Assembly: GCA_949316235.1 (NCBI GenBank)
Contig: OX438743.1
Coordinates: forward strand, 24,549,771 to 24,613,770
DNA from: Oegoconia quadripuncta
Lineage: Eukaryota; Arthropoda; Insecta; Lepidoptera; Autostichidae
Direction of reading: 5' to 3'
Length of the DNA stretch: 64,000 bases
Every line of letters starts with the position of its first letter. Within the stretch, counting starts at the first letter, position 1. The translations under genes and the position numbers were made by a program. Below, piece by piece: positions 41,428 to 52,921 of the stretch. The notes under the pieces are model-generated. The model saw nothing but the letters and a program-made list of their open reading frames with translations, had not been told where the DNA came from and ran no database searches.

Positions 41428-41999
41428 GTAAGTATCACGTCACACCGAAACTGAAGAGGATGGGTACATTTTATTTGGGTAAACAATCAATTACACAATA
41501 AGATAGATTAATAATTACTATACATACCTACTAACTGTGTCCCTAACACCGTTCACCACAACTTAAGTATCTTGTTATATTATCTTGCTATTAAGAAACG
41601 TGGGTCACTACGCACTTTCAAGAGGGAATGTAAAATGTGGTACTTACATAAACAAAAAACCGCATGCATATGGTCCTTTCAAAAAACTTCACACCTGGTC
41701 ATGTAACGTGTGCATTTTACATAAATAGTTTCTTGGACGGGTGTTTCTCTGCCAGTATGATTCGGATATGATTTAAAATTTGTTAAATTAGTAATAATAA
41801 TTGAAAACAATTAAATTCACTCGCACAATCACACATAAGTATTGAAATTTATAAATACCTACCTATATGATACCTTCTCGTATCGTGTCTTTTTATGTTT
41901 TTTATAGTTTATCACTTGTAGTTGTTTTTGAGTTATTTTAGATATAGTTTTTTCTTTTTGTTTGCTTTTAGTGAATGTTTAAATTTATTCATAGAGTAA
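41428..41999 (+). other. Intron 2 start, no repeat recognised
   Basis: Begins GTAAGTATCACG. AT-rich and unique. Confidence 0.45.
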
Positions 42000-42180
42000 T
42001 AATAATTAATTCCTTGGTGGCAGCAACTACTCTACTTGGGGGGGACTGAAAATCAGCAAATCTGCTGAGTCCCTACCTTTTCATCACAATTTGACCTAAT
42101 TTATAATCAATTAATTACTTGTTAAATTAACTTTGTGGTGAATAAATGCCTTTTATTTATTTTATTATTTATTTATATAC
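42000..42180 (+). mobile_element. Dispersed repeat, probable LINE 3' end
   Basis: 'TTCCTTGGTGGCAGCAACTA' and 'GAAAATCAGCAAATCTGCTG' recur reversed at 61740-61910, and the copy ends in (TTTAT)n. Confidence 0.5.
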
Positions 42181-42492
42181 CCCTTTGCACGACTAATGTC
42201 CAAATACCGTGTGAGTGCAACTGTCCAGCCCTTAAATTATGTAACTTCATTGGTATCGTTATCGATTACATTGACCAATGAGAAACCGTCAAATTGCCGA
42301 GCGAGCGATGGGCCAACCAATCACATATCAGAACGTAACCGATGTCGATAACGATGAAATTATATAATAGAACCCCAGATTCAGAGCAACCCATTTGTGT
42401 ATCATTTAATTTTGTGTAATATTAGGTACTTTACCATCCACTTTATCCATACCTGTTTGTTTTCGAAAAAAGAAAAAAAACACATTACAAAT
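42181..42492. other. No feature recognised
   Basis: Unique intronic sequence. Confidence 0.4.
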
Positions 42493-42726
42493 AAATAATA
42501 AATAAATATCGGATACTTACACCAATCATCTAGTCACCAAACTAAGCAAAGCTTGTGCTATGGAAACTAGATAATGGATAAACATACATAAATATTTACA
42601 TAAACATCCATGACTCGGGAATAAATGTTTGTATTCATCACACAAACATTTACCCCTCGCGGGATTCTAACCCGCAACTGTTGGTTTCGCTGACAGGGTC
42701 ACTATCCACTACACCAATCGGTCGTC
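42493..42726 (-). mobile_element. tRNA-derived SINE, family F3
   Basis: Reversed: AATAAAT end, 'ACACCAATCATCTAGTCACC', 'GACTCGGGAATAAATGTTTG', 'CGCGGGATTCTAACCCGCAA', 'CCAATCGGTCGTC'. The B-box is mutated (GGTTAGAATCC). Confidence 0.85.
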
Positions 42727-43290
42727 AAAATCAAAGGTTTGCAATGCTAAACACACACACTAACATTACATAGAGTGTCGTTATTATAATAATTCGTCGT
42801 ATTATATATGTAATGTGTAATTAGGTTTAAATTTTTCTTGTGATCTATCGTTTGCACTAATATTTTTCCACGTTTTTTGCATGATCGTGAAATCTGAATG
42901 TATGAAACTAATTATTAAGGGAACATCTTTTGTAACTACATTTCAAGCAAATAAATTATCTTATCTTATCTTATAATTATTTTTTTTACCACAATATTGT
43001 TTTATCTTCCTGTCATATTCATAAGACCACTGTTCGTATATTTTTCGCCTGTGGGGGCCCTGGTGTCCTTTAGTACAGGTCCCTCCTAGTATAGACACCA
43101 GTCTCCTTAGTAGTGGATTATTAGGTCATTGTATTAGTCTAAGCTTATGGTAATACTGCAACTAAAAGTATTTGTGATCTTGTGGAGAAAATATTTTTTT
43201 ATTACTATTTTAATGCGAATTAACTTAGGTTAGTATTATTTCTGATAACTTATATAATATGACCAACCACCTGAAGGCTTCAATACGTAT
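42727..43290. other. No gene; (TTATC)n LINE-type tail at 42950-42975
   Basis: 'GCAAATAAATTATCTTATCT' looks like a plus-strand LINE tail. Otherwise nothing. Confidence 0.4.
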
Positions 43291-43298
43291 ACTAAATA

Positions 43299-43722
43299 TT
43301 AGGTCCTTACCTATGAAATTGGCGTTTTGTATGAAGAATTTCATTAAGACTGTTTTCTCCATACAAACATTTTTGTTTTTTTTTTGGGAACGGCAAATCC
43401 AAATTTAGCTAAACTTTGTGTGTATTATCGGATAACATTAAGTTAAGTATAGGCAGCGTTAATTTTTAAAAGTAACCGCTTTATAAAAGTTTCAGCGAAT
43501 CTAAGAAATGATTATGGGAAGCACATGAAAAGAGCTCTGTTCAAATTTTTTTATTATGTGATTTAGCCCAGAAATTAAAAAAAATATTTCATGTGAAACC
43601 TTGAAATAATATTCCATTTTTATCAAATAAAAAACAAATTTGGATATAGCTTTGAAAATCGCAGGAATTGATACATATGATTAACGAAGAAAAAAACTCG
43701 AATTTCATAGGTAAAGACCCAA
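43299..43722 (+). mobile_element. TA-flanked MITE M1, copy c (complete)
   Basis: TTAGGTCCTTACCTATGAAA at the left and TTTCATAGGTAAAGACCCAA at the right, with TA on both sides (43297-43298, 43723-43724). 424 bp. Best-preserved copy. Confidence 0.85.
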
Positions 43723-43879
43723 TATATGTCCTTTGCACGAGGAAGCACGATAGGTTTGCTGTTGGAAATAGCCTAGCTTTTGGACATGATGTAGCTATAA
43801 CAATCTGGTGGACTGAGCCGAACTCTACATACCCATACTCATTTATACTTTCCGTATCCACTTTTCGATCACTTGAACT

Positions 43880-44258
43880 TGGCCATTACTTCTTCTTCAA
43901 TGTAAGAGCTAAGCTCTTGTCGGCAGAGTAATGACCACGTCTCTCTTGTTTCGGCCCTCGAAATAACCTCTTGGTACTAAATATAATTAATTAATTATAA
44001 ATAATCTTCTTCTTCTCTTTTTCAATTTAAGAGCTATGCTCTTGTCGGTGGAGTAACGACCATGTCTCTCTACTTTCCGGCCTCGTTTTAACCTCTTGGT
44101 ACGACACGACATTCACCTTTTCTTTCACTTGGTCAAAGTAATTACGCCTAGGTCTTCCCCTTCCTCTCTTTCCTTCAATCTTTCCCTCAATTATGTTCTT
44201 CAAAAAAATATCGTGTCGTATCAAGTGACCTATCATCTTTCCTCTTCGGTTCTCAAAT
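43880..44258 (-). pseudogene. RTE-like LINE C-terminus, with second partial 3' end
   Basis: Minus frame 44027-44236 reads MIGHLIRHDIFLKNIIEGKI, then EGKRGRGRPRRNYFDQVKEK and LLHRQEHSS, an RTE-type C-terminus seen widely in insects. A shorter copy of the same last part lies at 43880-43985 ('AAGAGCTAAGCTCTTGTCGG' against 'AAGAGCTATGCTCTTGTCGG'). Both lack the RT core. Confidence 0.8.
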
Positions 44259-45448
44259 TTTAACTAACTAATAGTGAGAGGTCACTCTCTCAAACAGGTT
44301 ATGGTTCATAATCCACAATTATATTTTTTATATTTACAGTTTCTTGCTCGTTCTTCTTTGAGGAGTCAGCTTTGTGATTAAGCAGTAGTTGTAATTGTCT
44401 TCAGTTATGTCGAGCACAACCGCTTCACCTATACCAGTATATTTCTCTGGTGATTTCCAACAATGGGTGTTGTGGTTTTGTGGTAAATAAATAGCCTACG
44501 AAATTATCTGTAATAAAGTCGAGATGACTGTGGAGTTACGATAAAAAGCTTTCACAGTAAGGATCTGAGCATTATGCTAGAGATAATATGGAAGATATGA
44601 AGAAAAAACTTCCTTAACCTTAACTTAACCTTAAATTATATATGATAGTATGATCAAGATGCAGATACAACATTGCAACTTCATCTAAACAACCATAACC
44701 AAACAACAATAACTAAATAACAATAACTAAATAACTATAACTAAATAATTATAAATGTGTGTGTGTGTGTTTGTATGTGTGCTAGGTAAGCGAGCTGCCA
44801 AATACATTGTACACGTTTTATAAGGTTATATCTACGACACAATACCCCGACATCAAACATCGTCGCGTTGGTGTGACCAAACCTTTATATATAAGGTTGT
44901 ACGTGTGGTTGTACGACAGGTCGCCCGACCCGCATTACTCCAAGCAAGACTTCGCGTCTTAAATACGTACCTATATATGCAATAATTTATCCCTGTCCGT
45001 CCTTCCGTCACGGTTGTCAGGCTAGCGCGAACACAGGCAATCCCGACCGACTAGTTAGTATAGGTGAATGACATCAGATTATTTATAGATGGTGGACGGT
45101 AGAATGTAGATAAGTGGGCAACAGTTATGTTTTATTTTAATTCAAATTAGTTGCGTTCATATTAATCTTTTAAAATGGGGAGAAAAACTGCATTTTTCTC
45201 CCGCTTGGGGCACACACGAGCGTCTAAAGGTCTGTCAGCGTACATTATATGTTAGAATGTTTTTCTAATTTGTGCCACCTTATATACTAAGTGATGAGAT
45301 GGTCTTTAGATTAGTTGTCCATTTAAGTTTATAAGTGCTCTTATTTTGTAAAATTGGTAGTAGTTTACTTTTTTCGTAATAGGTACGCATCTTATACATA
45401 CACTCTGCAACGTTTGTCGGGTTAATTTTGTTAGACCTTATATGTATA
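44259..45448. other. No gene; LINE UTR piece and (GT)n microsatellite
   Basis: 44336-44395 ('TTTCTTGCTCGTTCTTCTTT', 'AGTCAGCTTTGTGATTAAGC') is a plus-strand LINE 3' UTR piece. 44755-44785 is a (GT)n run. The rest is unassigned. Confidence 0.4.
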
Positions 45449-45449
45449 C

Positions 45450-45657
45450 CTAGCTAGCTACCACCATCTTATCTAAATCTGCCGCTAAGCGCAATGTTAA
45501 TAGCATTGTTGTGTTCCGGTTGTCAGAGATAAGATAGCCAGTCCCCCAAATGTGTTGGGGTTTCCGGGTCAGTGGAAGCGTACTAACCTTCGACCTCATC
45601 TTTACTTAATATCAGGTGTGATTGGGGTCAATTACGTACCCGTCATGCATAAAAAAA
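45450..45657 (+). mobile_element. F1 SINE, 5'-truncated
   Basis: From 'TAGCTACCACCATCTTATCT' to 'GTCATGCATAAAAAAA'. Confidence 0.8.
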
Positions 45658-45683
45658 TATATATAAACTTCACAATTTTCAAA

Positions 45684-45923
45684 ACGGAGGTCGCGGGTTC
45701 TTTCCCCAGCGGGGTACATGTTTTACACTCTGTTTGGTTTGCTACCACCATCTTATCTAAGTCTGCCGCCAAGCAATGGTGATAGCATTGTTGTGTTCCG
45801 ACTGTTAGAGATCAGACAGCCAGTCCTCCAAAGTTGCTGGTTCCGGGTGAGCACGCTTCTGTATTCGGTCTCATCTTCACTTAATATCGTGTGATTCAAG
45901 CTCTATCAGTTATGCATAAAAAA
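45684..45923 (+). mobile_element. F1 SINE, degraded second copy
   Basis: Starts at 'CGGAGGTCGCGGGTTCTTTC' and has internal deletions. It follows the previous copy in the same orientation after about 26 bases. Confidence 0.75.
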
Positions 45924-46348
45924 GCATGGTCACTTTGATAATTTTCCTTCAAACTACATCTTATTTCATGAATGACTACGACAGAGATGGACAGACAAGG
46001 AGTCAAGAGATTCAAATTATTTATTTTGCCAGAATATAAGTACACAAGGGTGTTTTCATATAAAAAATAAGGCCCATTACATTCTGCCTTTTTTGCATAC
46101 AAAATTTTACGAATTACATCTAACTATATTATTATAACTAACTAACTAACTAACTATAACTACCTATTATTAATTAATTATAGAATTTTAAATAACCCAA
46201 CTTGCAAGGAATGTTCAAAAATTTACAACATTACAAAATTAATATCAAATCTTCAAATGAATGTCAAAATTATAGAGAATTATAATGAATGTCAAAATCA
46301 ATAAAATGAAAGAAAGAAAACTTCTTGACACACTTTACTTTTGACTTT
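45924..46348. other. No gene; (AACT)n at 46136-46160
   Basis: AT-rich sequence with a short (CTAA)n microsatellite. Confidence 0.4.
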
Positions 46349-46349
46349 A

Positions 46350-46614
46350 GACGACCTGTTTGGTGTAGTGGTTAGAAACTCTGCTACTATACCAAACGGT
46401 CGCGGGTTCGAATCCCGCTAGGGGCATATGTTTGTATGATGAATGCAGACATGTGTACCCGAGTTATGGATGTTTTTCATTTAAACATGTATTTATTTAC
46501 AAAAAAAAATATTGGTGTAGTTTATCCACCATCTGGTATCCAAACACAAGCCTAGATGCTTACTGTGGACCTAGATGGCGCTGTGTGTTTGTGCAAAGAT
46601 ATTTATTTATTTAC
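46350..46614 (+). mobile_element. tRNA-derived SINE, family F2
   Basis: 'GACGACCTGTTTGGTGTAGT', B-box 'GGTTCGAATCC', 'GACCTAGATGGCGCTGTGTG', (TTTA)n end. A few bases are missing in the head (ACTCTGCTACTATACC). Confidence 0.85.
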
Positions 46615-47187
46615 TTTACGGTTTAAATATAGGTAGTTTGAAATCAAAGTCCACTTTTAAATCAATGTCAGAAATATACATAAAGTTATTAATGAATGTG
46701 GGTCAACAAAAGCAATTTCAAATGATAATTTAAAAAAGAAAACGATAAAATTACAACCACAAATTTATACAAATAATAATGAAGATTTATGTCAACACAA
46801 GATATTCTTTTAATGTATAGAAACAACTCAATAGTTAGAAACTTACTGAGATCTATTTTGGCTTCTAATCTTCCACTATTTAAAAACAGTAACAAATAAA
46901 GAGATGGAATTTAAATATAAACTAGAACAAATGTAAAAAATTGGGGGCGCGCGGTAAGGTACCCAAAACGCTGGCAGCGTTTCCTCGTTGTATGCAGATA
47001 CTTAAGCGTTGGGCGAGGAAACAACCAGCTCTCGGGTCACCAGTGACATGGTCTAAGCGCTTTGAAATATTAATTTAAGAGCGCCCGGCCCCAAGGACAT
47101 AAAGTTTCGACTCCGAAAGAATTAGAATAATAGTAATGCAGGGAAATAATAAATATTTAAATAACAAATCAAGACGAATTTTCAGCT
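46615..47187. other. No gene; inverted motif at 46979-47022
   Basis: GTTTCCTCG and CGAGGAAAC flank about 25 bases inside a more GC-rich block (46940-47100). The class of that block is unknown. Confidence 0.4.
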
Positions 47188-47622
47188 TTGCCGCCGATTT
47201 TCTATATATCATCTATGCCGAAAGACAAACGCATTTACGCATACAGCCACGTGAACGCAATTTGTACTAAGCAAAGAGATTTTGGTATGCCAAGAATGAT
47301 AAAAGAGATCCAATCAAAGAGTATTTATAATAACCCCAGCACGCCGTTTCATACAACATTGCTGGAGCGTTGTAATGTTCCAAATTCAAAAAACGCTCCT
47401 GCAATGGATTTATTTTTCGCTGTCCGTAAATTAGATACTTCGCGTGTTCTTTTTTCGAAAGTAATGACAATATTTCCATGTATATTTGAGAAAAAGAATT
47501 TAGTTCGAATGCAACAATATAATGAGGAGATCATTATTACGAGCACAGAGGACTTGAGGTCGACGACGCGTGCTGTAAACAAAGTCAACTTTTCCCATCA
47601 CCAAGATTGGTATAATTACTAG
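47188..47622 (+). other. 144-codon ORF, not recognised
   Basis: An open frame from Met at 47188 (or 47215) with residues such as SMPKDKRIYAYSHVNAICTK. No domain, no repeat copy in the window, and overlapping ORFs on the other strand. It lies in intron 2 of the host gene, with no obvious splice sites. It may be chance or a worn mobile-element frame. Confidence 0.2.
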
Positions 47623-47942
47623 GTACATACGCCATGTTTACACCACATTAATAGCTGAGAAATCGACTATGCGAGATTTCCCCCCATATGGTGTGCTTGC
47701 AGGTTTTTATTGCAAGTAATCCCGCTTCAAAGAAACCAGTGAAAGTGATCATTGTTACAACTATTATCGGTTTAGAGTGACGTGTGTCTGCTGGTCGATT
47801 TATATCGTTTTCGTTGGGGTCAGCGAGAGAAATTTTGTGGAGTCAACAGGCGCTTTGGACTGAGTAACTGACTGAGGTAACCGTATCCACTTGATCTTCA
47901 AAGGGTACCGAGCGTCTATTGAGACTCTCATCAAATATTTAA

Positions 47943-48271
47943 TTAAATAAATAAATAATAAATATCCTTAGACATACACACAGCGCCATCTAGTTCCACA
48001 GTAAGCAACTATACGCTTGTGTTGTGGATACCAGATGGTTGATGTACTACATAAATATTTTTTTTTGTAAATAAATACTTATTAAAAATGAAAACATCCA
48101 TAACTCGGGGACACAGGTCCGTGTACATGTATTTATTATTATTGTATTTATTATTGTACATGTATTTATTATTATTCATCACACAAAAAATATGCCCCTA
48201 GCGGGATTCGAAACCGCAACCTTTTGGTATAGTGGTCAGAGTTGCTAACCACTACACCAAACAAGTCGTCG
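47943..48271 (-). mobile_element. tRNA-derived SINE, family F2, with inner expansion
   Basis: Reversed F2 (from AATAAATAATAAATATCCTT to AAACAAGTCGTC). Between the body and head there is an extra TTTATTATTATTGTA-type microsatellite (48120-48178) absent from other copies. Confidence 0.85.
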
Positions 48272-48454
48272 GTATATTATTACATTATTTTTTTAATTAG
48301 ACGGAATAAGTATACGACATAAGACAACCTGCTTTTATAACTAATAAAAATAGTTTTATCACAATGAGCCGGTAAAAATAGTTCTACAACGGTGACCGCA
48401 GTGAGCCGTTTAGTAAATTGAGATAAAAGTATTCAATATATTTTTTTTTTAACT

Positions 48455-48671
48455 ATTTCGGACACACCGATCATCTAGTCCCAAACTAAGCAAAGCTTGT
48501 GCTATGGATACTAGATAACGGATAAACATACATAAATATTTATATAAACATCCAAGACTCGGGAATAAATGTTCGTATTCATCACACAAACATTTACCCC
48601 TCGCGGGATTCGAACCCGCAACCGTTGGTTTCGCTGATAGGGTCACTATCCACTACACCAATCGGTCGTCA
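48455..48671 (-). mobile_element. tRNA-derived SINE, family F3
   Basis: Reversed F3: 'TATTTCGGACACACCGATCA', 'GGGATTCGAACCCGCAACCG', 'CCAATCGGTCGTC'. Intact B-box. Confidence 0.88.
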
Positions 48672-48800
48672 ATTCAATGTATAATTATTGATATTAGTAA
48701 AACATTTTGCAATCGTGCTTCTCGCATTTCATTTTTAAAATTAATGTGATAACTAAAGATGTGACGAGGGCGCCACTAGATGCTTGGCTACCTCTTAAAT

Positions 48801-48967
48801 ATTTTTTTTCATGCACGACTGGTTCATACTTGACCTCAATCACACCTGACGTTAAGTGAAGTGAGGTCGAAGGTGGAAGCGTACTGACCCGGTAACCCCA
48901 ACACATTTGGGGGACTGGCTACTTATCTCTAACAACCGTAATACAACAATGCTATTAACATTGCTAT
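48801..48967 (-). mobile_element. F1 SINE 3' half
   Basis: T-run, then 'GGTTCATACTTGACCTCAAT' to 'CAATGCTATTAACATTGCTA'. The head half is missing. Confidence 0.8.
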
Positions 48968-49109
48968 TGTAGCTGTGTGTATGTCTAAGGACATTTATTT
49001 ATATATGTTCTTATAGTACAGGCTTTGTTTACGTTTGAGACCAGATATTAGATGTAAATACACAAAATATTATCTTGTCATCATATAATATCATATACGT
49101 CTTCCACAG

Positions 49110-49250
49110 ATAGAACGCGAAGTGATCCTCTCATCGTGTGAGAAGAACTCCAAAGTTCCAATCCTGCAGGAGGCGAGGAAAAGGGGCCGGCTGGGTGCGG
49201 TGGCTCCTGACACTCCCCCCAAAGCGCTGTCTGCTTGGACTCATGCTGAG
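49110..49250 (+). CDS. Host gene exon 3 (product unknown)
   Basis: Acceptor ATACGTCTTCCACAG precedes 49110 and donor GTGAGT follows 49250. It holds exactly 47 codons, phase 0 at both ends: IEREVILSSCEKNSKVPILQ, EARKRGRLGAVAPDTPPKAL, SAWTHAE. It follows in frame from exon 2 (SAKFP). The mix of charged helix and conserved-looking residues is exon-like; the minus ORF here is a shadow. The family is not recognised. Further exons should lie beyond 64 kb or be hidden among the repeats. Confidence 0.75.
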
Positions 49251-49353
49251 GTGAGTTATTAATGAGTATCCTCTTCAGACACTGAGGTATTGTCGACGAG
49301 AAGGTTAAAGGCTTTAAAATATTAAAATTTACACCCCCTATGACATAGATAGA

Positions 49354-49600
49354 TAGATAGATAAGCATTTATTTGCATCCATGTATACAAACATAACAAA
49401 TTTTACATATGAAAAATACAACTAAAACAATAAAACACAAGTACAGAAACAAACAAATATTACGTGTGTGCCGCAGTATACAAAAAGGCTACAGCTCAGT
49501 GTATGGATTTGCCCGAGGCGGGCAAAACACTGGTATTCTGCTGAAACCTGAGGGTTGGTCGTGGGACAAATGGAATGTTGAAATGTGTTTGGTGTTATCA
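49354..49600 (-). mobile_element. LINE 3' UTR with GATA-type tail, copy 3
   Basis: (GATA)n, 'AAGCATTTATTTGCATCCAT', then 'GTGTGCCGCAGTATACAAAA' and 'GGCTACAGCTCAGTGTATGG'. Longer than copies 1 and 2. Confidence 0.6.
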
Positions 49601-49898
49601 AATTAAAACTAACGTTATTGGTAAAAGAAGATTGTGTAACATTATTCCCGTAACATATTGGATTCAATTAATAAAATATATGTACCTAATTAAGTTATTG
49701 AACCAAATTTATTATTATTATAGAATAAATTGATAATTAATGAAAAATTAAGAAATTATTGCAGTTTTCGATTTCATATTCTATAGACGTTAAAATTATA
49801 ATAAACTATTTCGATTTGTGATGCCCAAGCTATGGATCCAATCTACAGCCCCCTACTGCTTCATATATAATTTTCATGATAGGAAGACAGTGGACATA

Positions 49899-49990
49899 TA
49901 TGAGGTGTGTCAGGATCGTAGCAAGTGGAAGTCTGTAGTCTCTGCCTACCCCTACGGGAAACAGACGTGACATTATGTATGTATGTATGT
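49899..49990 (+). mobile_element. RTE-type LINE 3' end (ATGT tail)
   Basis: 'GTGTGTCAGGATCGTAGCAA', 'TCTCTGCCTACCCCTACGGG' and (ATGT)n. Matches 60243-60325. It encodes the last residues (CQDRSKWKSVVSAYPYGKQT). Confidence 0.7.
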
Positions 49991-50085
49991 ATGACATATA
50001 TCGGATAAACGATATAATCATATAGTCCAGTAAAATACGCAAATTGTTCCTATAATTTTAAAGTTCGTTTTGTAGAAGGATAGAG

Positions 50086-50418
50086 TTTTTTTTTTTGCAT
50101 AACGGGTTGGTACTTGACCTCAATCACACCTGATGTTAAGTGAAGATGAGGTCGAAAATGGAAGCGTACTGACCCGGAAACCCCAACACATTTGGGGGAC
50201 TGGCTATCTTATCTCTGACAACCGGAACACGACAATGCTATTAACATTGCTGCTTGGCGGCAGATTTAGTTAAGATGGTGGTAGCTAGCCAGGCGGACAT
50301 TTAAAATGCCCTACCACCAACCAAACCGAGTACTTAAACATGTACCCCGCTGGGGATCGAACCCGCAACCTCCGAATCGTAAACCCAATGTTGTTTACAT
50401 TGAGCCACGGAGGCGGTT
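50086..50418 (-). mobile_element. tRNA-derived SINE, family F1, full length
   Basis: T-run and 'GCATAACGGGTTGGTACTTG' to 'TGAGCCACGGAGGCGGTT'. B-box on the minus strand is GGTTCGATCCC. Confidence 0.9.
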
Positions 50419-50446
50419 ACCCATCAATGATCAAACAAAAATGTTT

Positions 50447-50485
50447 TCTAATAATTCTGTAGCTTGCTTTAGGTATAATATAGTT
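50447..50485. mobile_element. MITE M3 end fragment
   Basis: 'TCTGTAGCTTGCTTTAGGTA' matches, inverted, the end at 54843-54865. Confidence 0.5.
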
Positions 50486-50589
50486 ATTAGATGATAAACA
50501 TTCATGGACATAACCAGCTCGTTAGCATAACCAGGCTATTTCACAATTATTGTAATATAAAAACTTTTTTTTTTAAAGAGCAACCTCTC

Positions 50590-50745
50590 GAGTTTCTTGC
50601 TTGTTCTTCTCGAGTATCTTGTTTGTTCTCAGGGGAAAATTGCCTTTTGAACAAGCAGTAGCTTTAAAATGTAAAATTTTTTACTATTTTAAGTGTAACC
50701 TGTGTACCTACAAAATAAAGCATTTTTGATTTGATTCAAAGTCAA
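50590..50745 (+). mobile_element. LINE 3' UTR and TTTGATT tail
   Basis: 'TTCTTGCTTGTTCTTCTCGA', 'AACCTGTGTACCTACAAAAT' and 'AAAGCATTTTTGATTTGATT'. It matches 58404-58545, reversed. A short inverted copy of the tail (50752-50769) follows. Confidence 0.6.
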
Positions 50746-50788
50746 GGTCAAAAATGCTTTATTTTAGATAAACTTTGTGTGTATTATA

Positions 50789-51072
50789 CAGGGCGTCCCA
50801 CGGCTATGCCACATGGAGGGAAAGTACCTTGAATTTTGTAGATGGAACATTTTACTGAAAGAAGACATTATTTTAATTTAAAAAACAATTTAAACTGCAT
50901 TCATAGATTTTTAAATAAGTACATGGTTGAACCGGGAATCGAACCCTTTATTTATAAAAAAAAAATTACCATGTAGCTTTATCATACCGATCGAAAGGCT
51001 TCATCATAAGGATTATTTTTTGCTAAATAACATAGTGTCAGAAATAAAAGGAAGACCATGAATTTTAACATT
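50789..51072 (+). repeat. Left TIR of the mariner-type element
   Basis: Includes GGAATCGAACC (50934-50944), the complement of a perfect Pol III B-box (GGTTCGATTCC). Confidence 0.85.
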
Positions 51073-51843
51073 AGATGTGCAATTTTGTTCAGAAAAATGA
51101 AAAGCTGACATTGCCGTAAGGACATATAACTGACATTATCATTACTAATACTAATTACCCACTCGAGAAGTATGCATCATTTCCCTATTATAATTTAAGT
51201 TCATGTTAAAATGATAAAGAGATACGTAATTAGTAAGTAGGTACCTGGTTGTATGCCGTATCCTGAATCTGCCGAAAGACCCGTAAATGATTTTCTCCAT
51301 CGCAATGCGGCTGGCTGATTATAAAAAAATAATTCAAAAATCTGTTCCATTTTCAAACTTTTATTATTTTCTTCTTCTTCTTATTTTTGAGGATGGCAAC
51401 CAGTCAACCTCATTGTCGAGGGACATTACTGCCAGTTTCGAGTGAAAATTTTTATTTATCTTATTTCTTCAGTTTATAGGTCAGTCTCAATCAAAACAAG
51501 TAATTCGTCGTATACAGAGTCTAGTCACGGTCAAGTCATTCTTCAGTAAAGTGGCAGAATGCTTTACAAAAGATTTTGGCGGCTTCTTGTGGGAACCCGA
51601 AAGCTCCGTTACGCACTTTAATTTACACTTCCCTTCACCTGTCTGTACACCAACACTAACGTTTGCTGCACAATATTCTGCCATTATTAAGCTTCAAAAG
51701 TTAGAATGCACAAATTTTAAGACTTATAAAGAAAAATGCTACTTCACTCGCCGAGTTCCCGCCAAAAAGCCTTTTATTATTTTATTTCTGTGATTGTCAT
51801 TTTAAATTTTTTTGCATTGTATTGTGAATTTGTTGCAATAACC

Positions 51844-52905
51844 ATGGCGTATCAAAATAATTTTGATTTAATAGAAGCATACTTTTTGAACCACAAAAAC
51901 ATAACATTAGCCTTACAATGGTAACGCGAAAGATATCCTAATAGAAATACACCATCTCGATTTATTATGAAACGGTTGGTGGATAATCTGATAACTTTGG
52001 GCCGTTTCGATCATCGCTTACCACAACCGCGGCGCCAAATGGCAAACACTGACGATGAACTCGACATTTTGATATACTTTGAGGTAAATCCTAAAAGTTC
52101 AGCGAGGGAAGGTGAAGAAGAAATCGGAATTTCGAAAAGCAAAATACACCGTGCACTGAAAAAATACAAATTCAAAAGTTACGTTGAAGGACGATTAGTA
52201 CAAAAATTACTGCCGGGTGATACTGAAAGACGCCTTATTTTCTGCCATGAAATCGAGAGGCTCATCCTAGAGGATCAGTATTTTCTATATAATATTATCT
52301 GGTCAGACGAGGCAAACTTCAGCAATAATGGTATGCACAACCGACACAATAATCGCATTTGGTCCAGGGAGAATCCCTTACGTATCCGTGAGACTAATAA
52401 TCAAGTGCGTTTTTCGTTCAACTGTTGGTGTGGGATTGTAAAAAACCGGGTCCTCTTAGTACCTACATTTTTACGAAGGGCATCTCGATATGGACAGGAA
52501 TTTAGAAATACTTGAGATTTTAAGAAATGAGATAAATAATCTTTCGGTAGCAGAACGACAAAACCTTACTTTTCAGCAAGATGGGGCACCGGCTCATAAC
52601 AGTAACAGAACAAAGGACTATCTCAATGAACATTTTCTTTCCTGGATCGGGACAAATGGACGAATAAGATGGCCGCCGAGATCTTCAGATCTAAACCCGT
52701 TAGATTTTTTTTATGGGGTTATGTAAAAAATTTAGTTTACAAGAACCAGTGTCAAAGTGTCCACGAGCTACAAACAGAACTTCGACGTATTATTCTAAAT
52801 ATCCACCACAACATGATCAAAAAATCGACAGGGAGCGAAATAATCAAAAGAGTGCGACTTTGTATTGAACAGGATGGGACTCATTTTGAGCATTTGATAA
52901 ATTGA
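51844..52905 (+). pseudogene. Tc1/mariner-superfamily transposase, broken
   Basis: ATG at 51844 reads MAYQNNFDLIEAYFLNHKNI; an in-frame TAA at 51922 follows LALQW, after which the frame continues RERYPNRNTPSRF. An N-terminal helix-turn-helix region (ISKSKIHRALKKY) precedes LLPGDTERRLIFCHEIE. Catalytic motifs: WSDEANFS (first Asp), QQDGAPAH (second), and PPRSSDLNPLDFF (third). I count 40 residues between the second Asp and the Asp of NPLD, close to the DD41D-like branch rather than DD34D. Frameshifts occur near 52495 and in the T-run at 52707. It ends GTHFEHLIN. As it stands it cannot make a full protein. Confidence 0.88.
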
Positions 52906-52921
52906 TTAGTTTTGTATTAAA

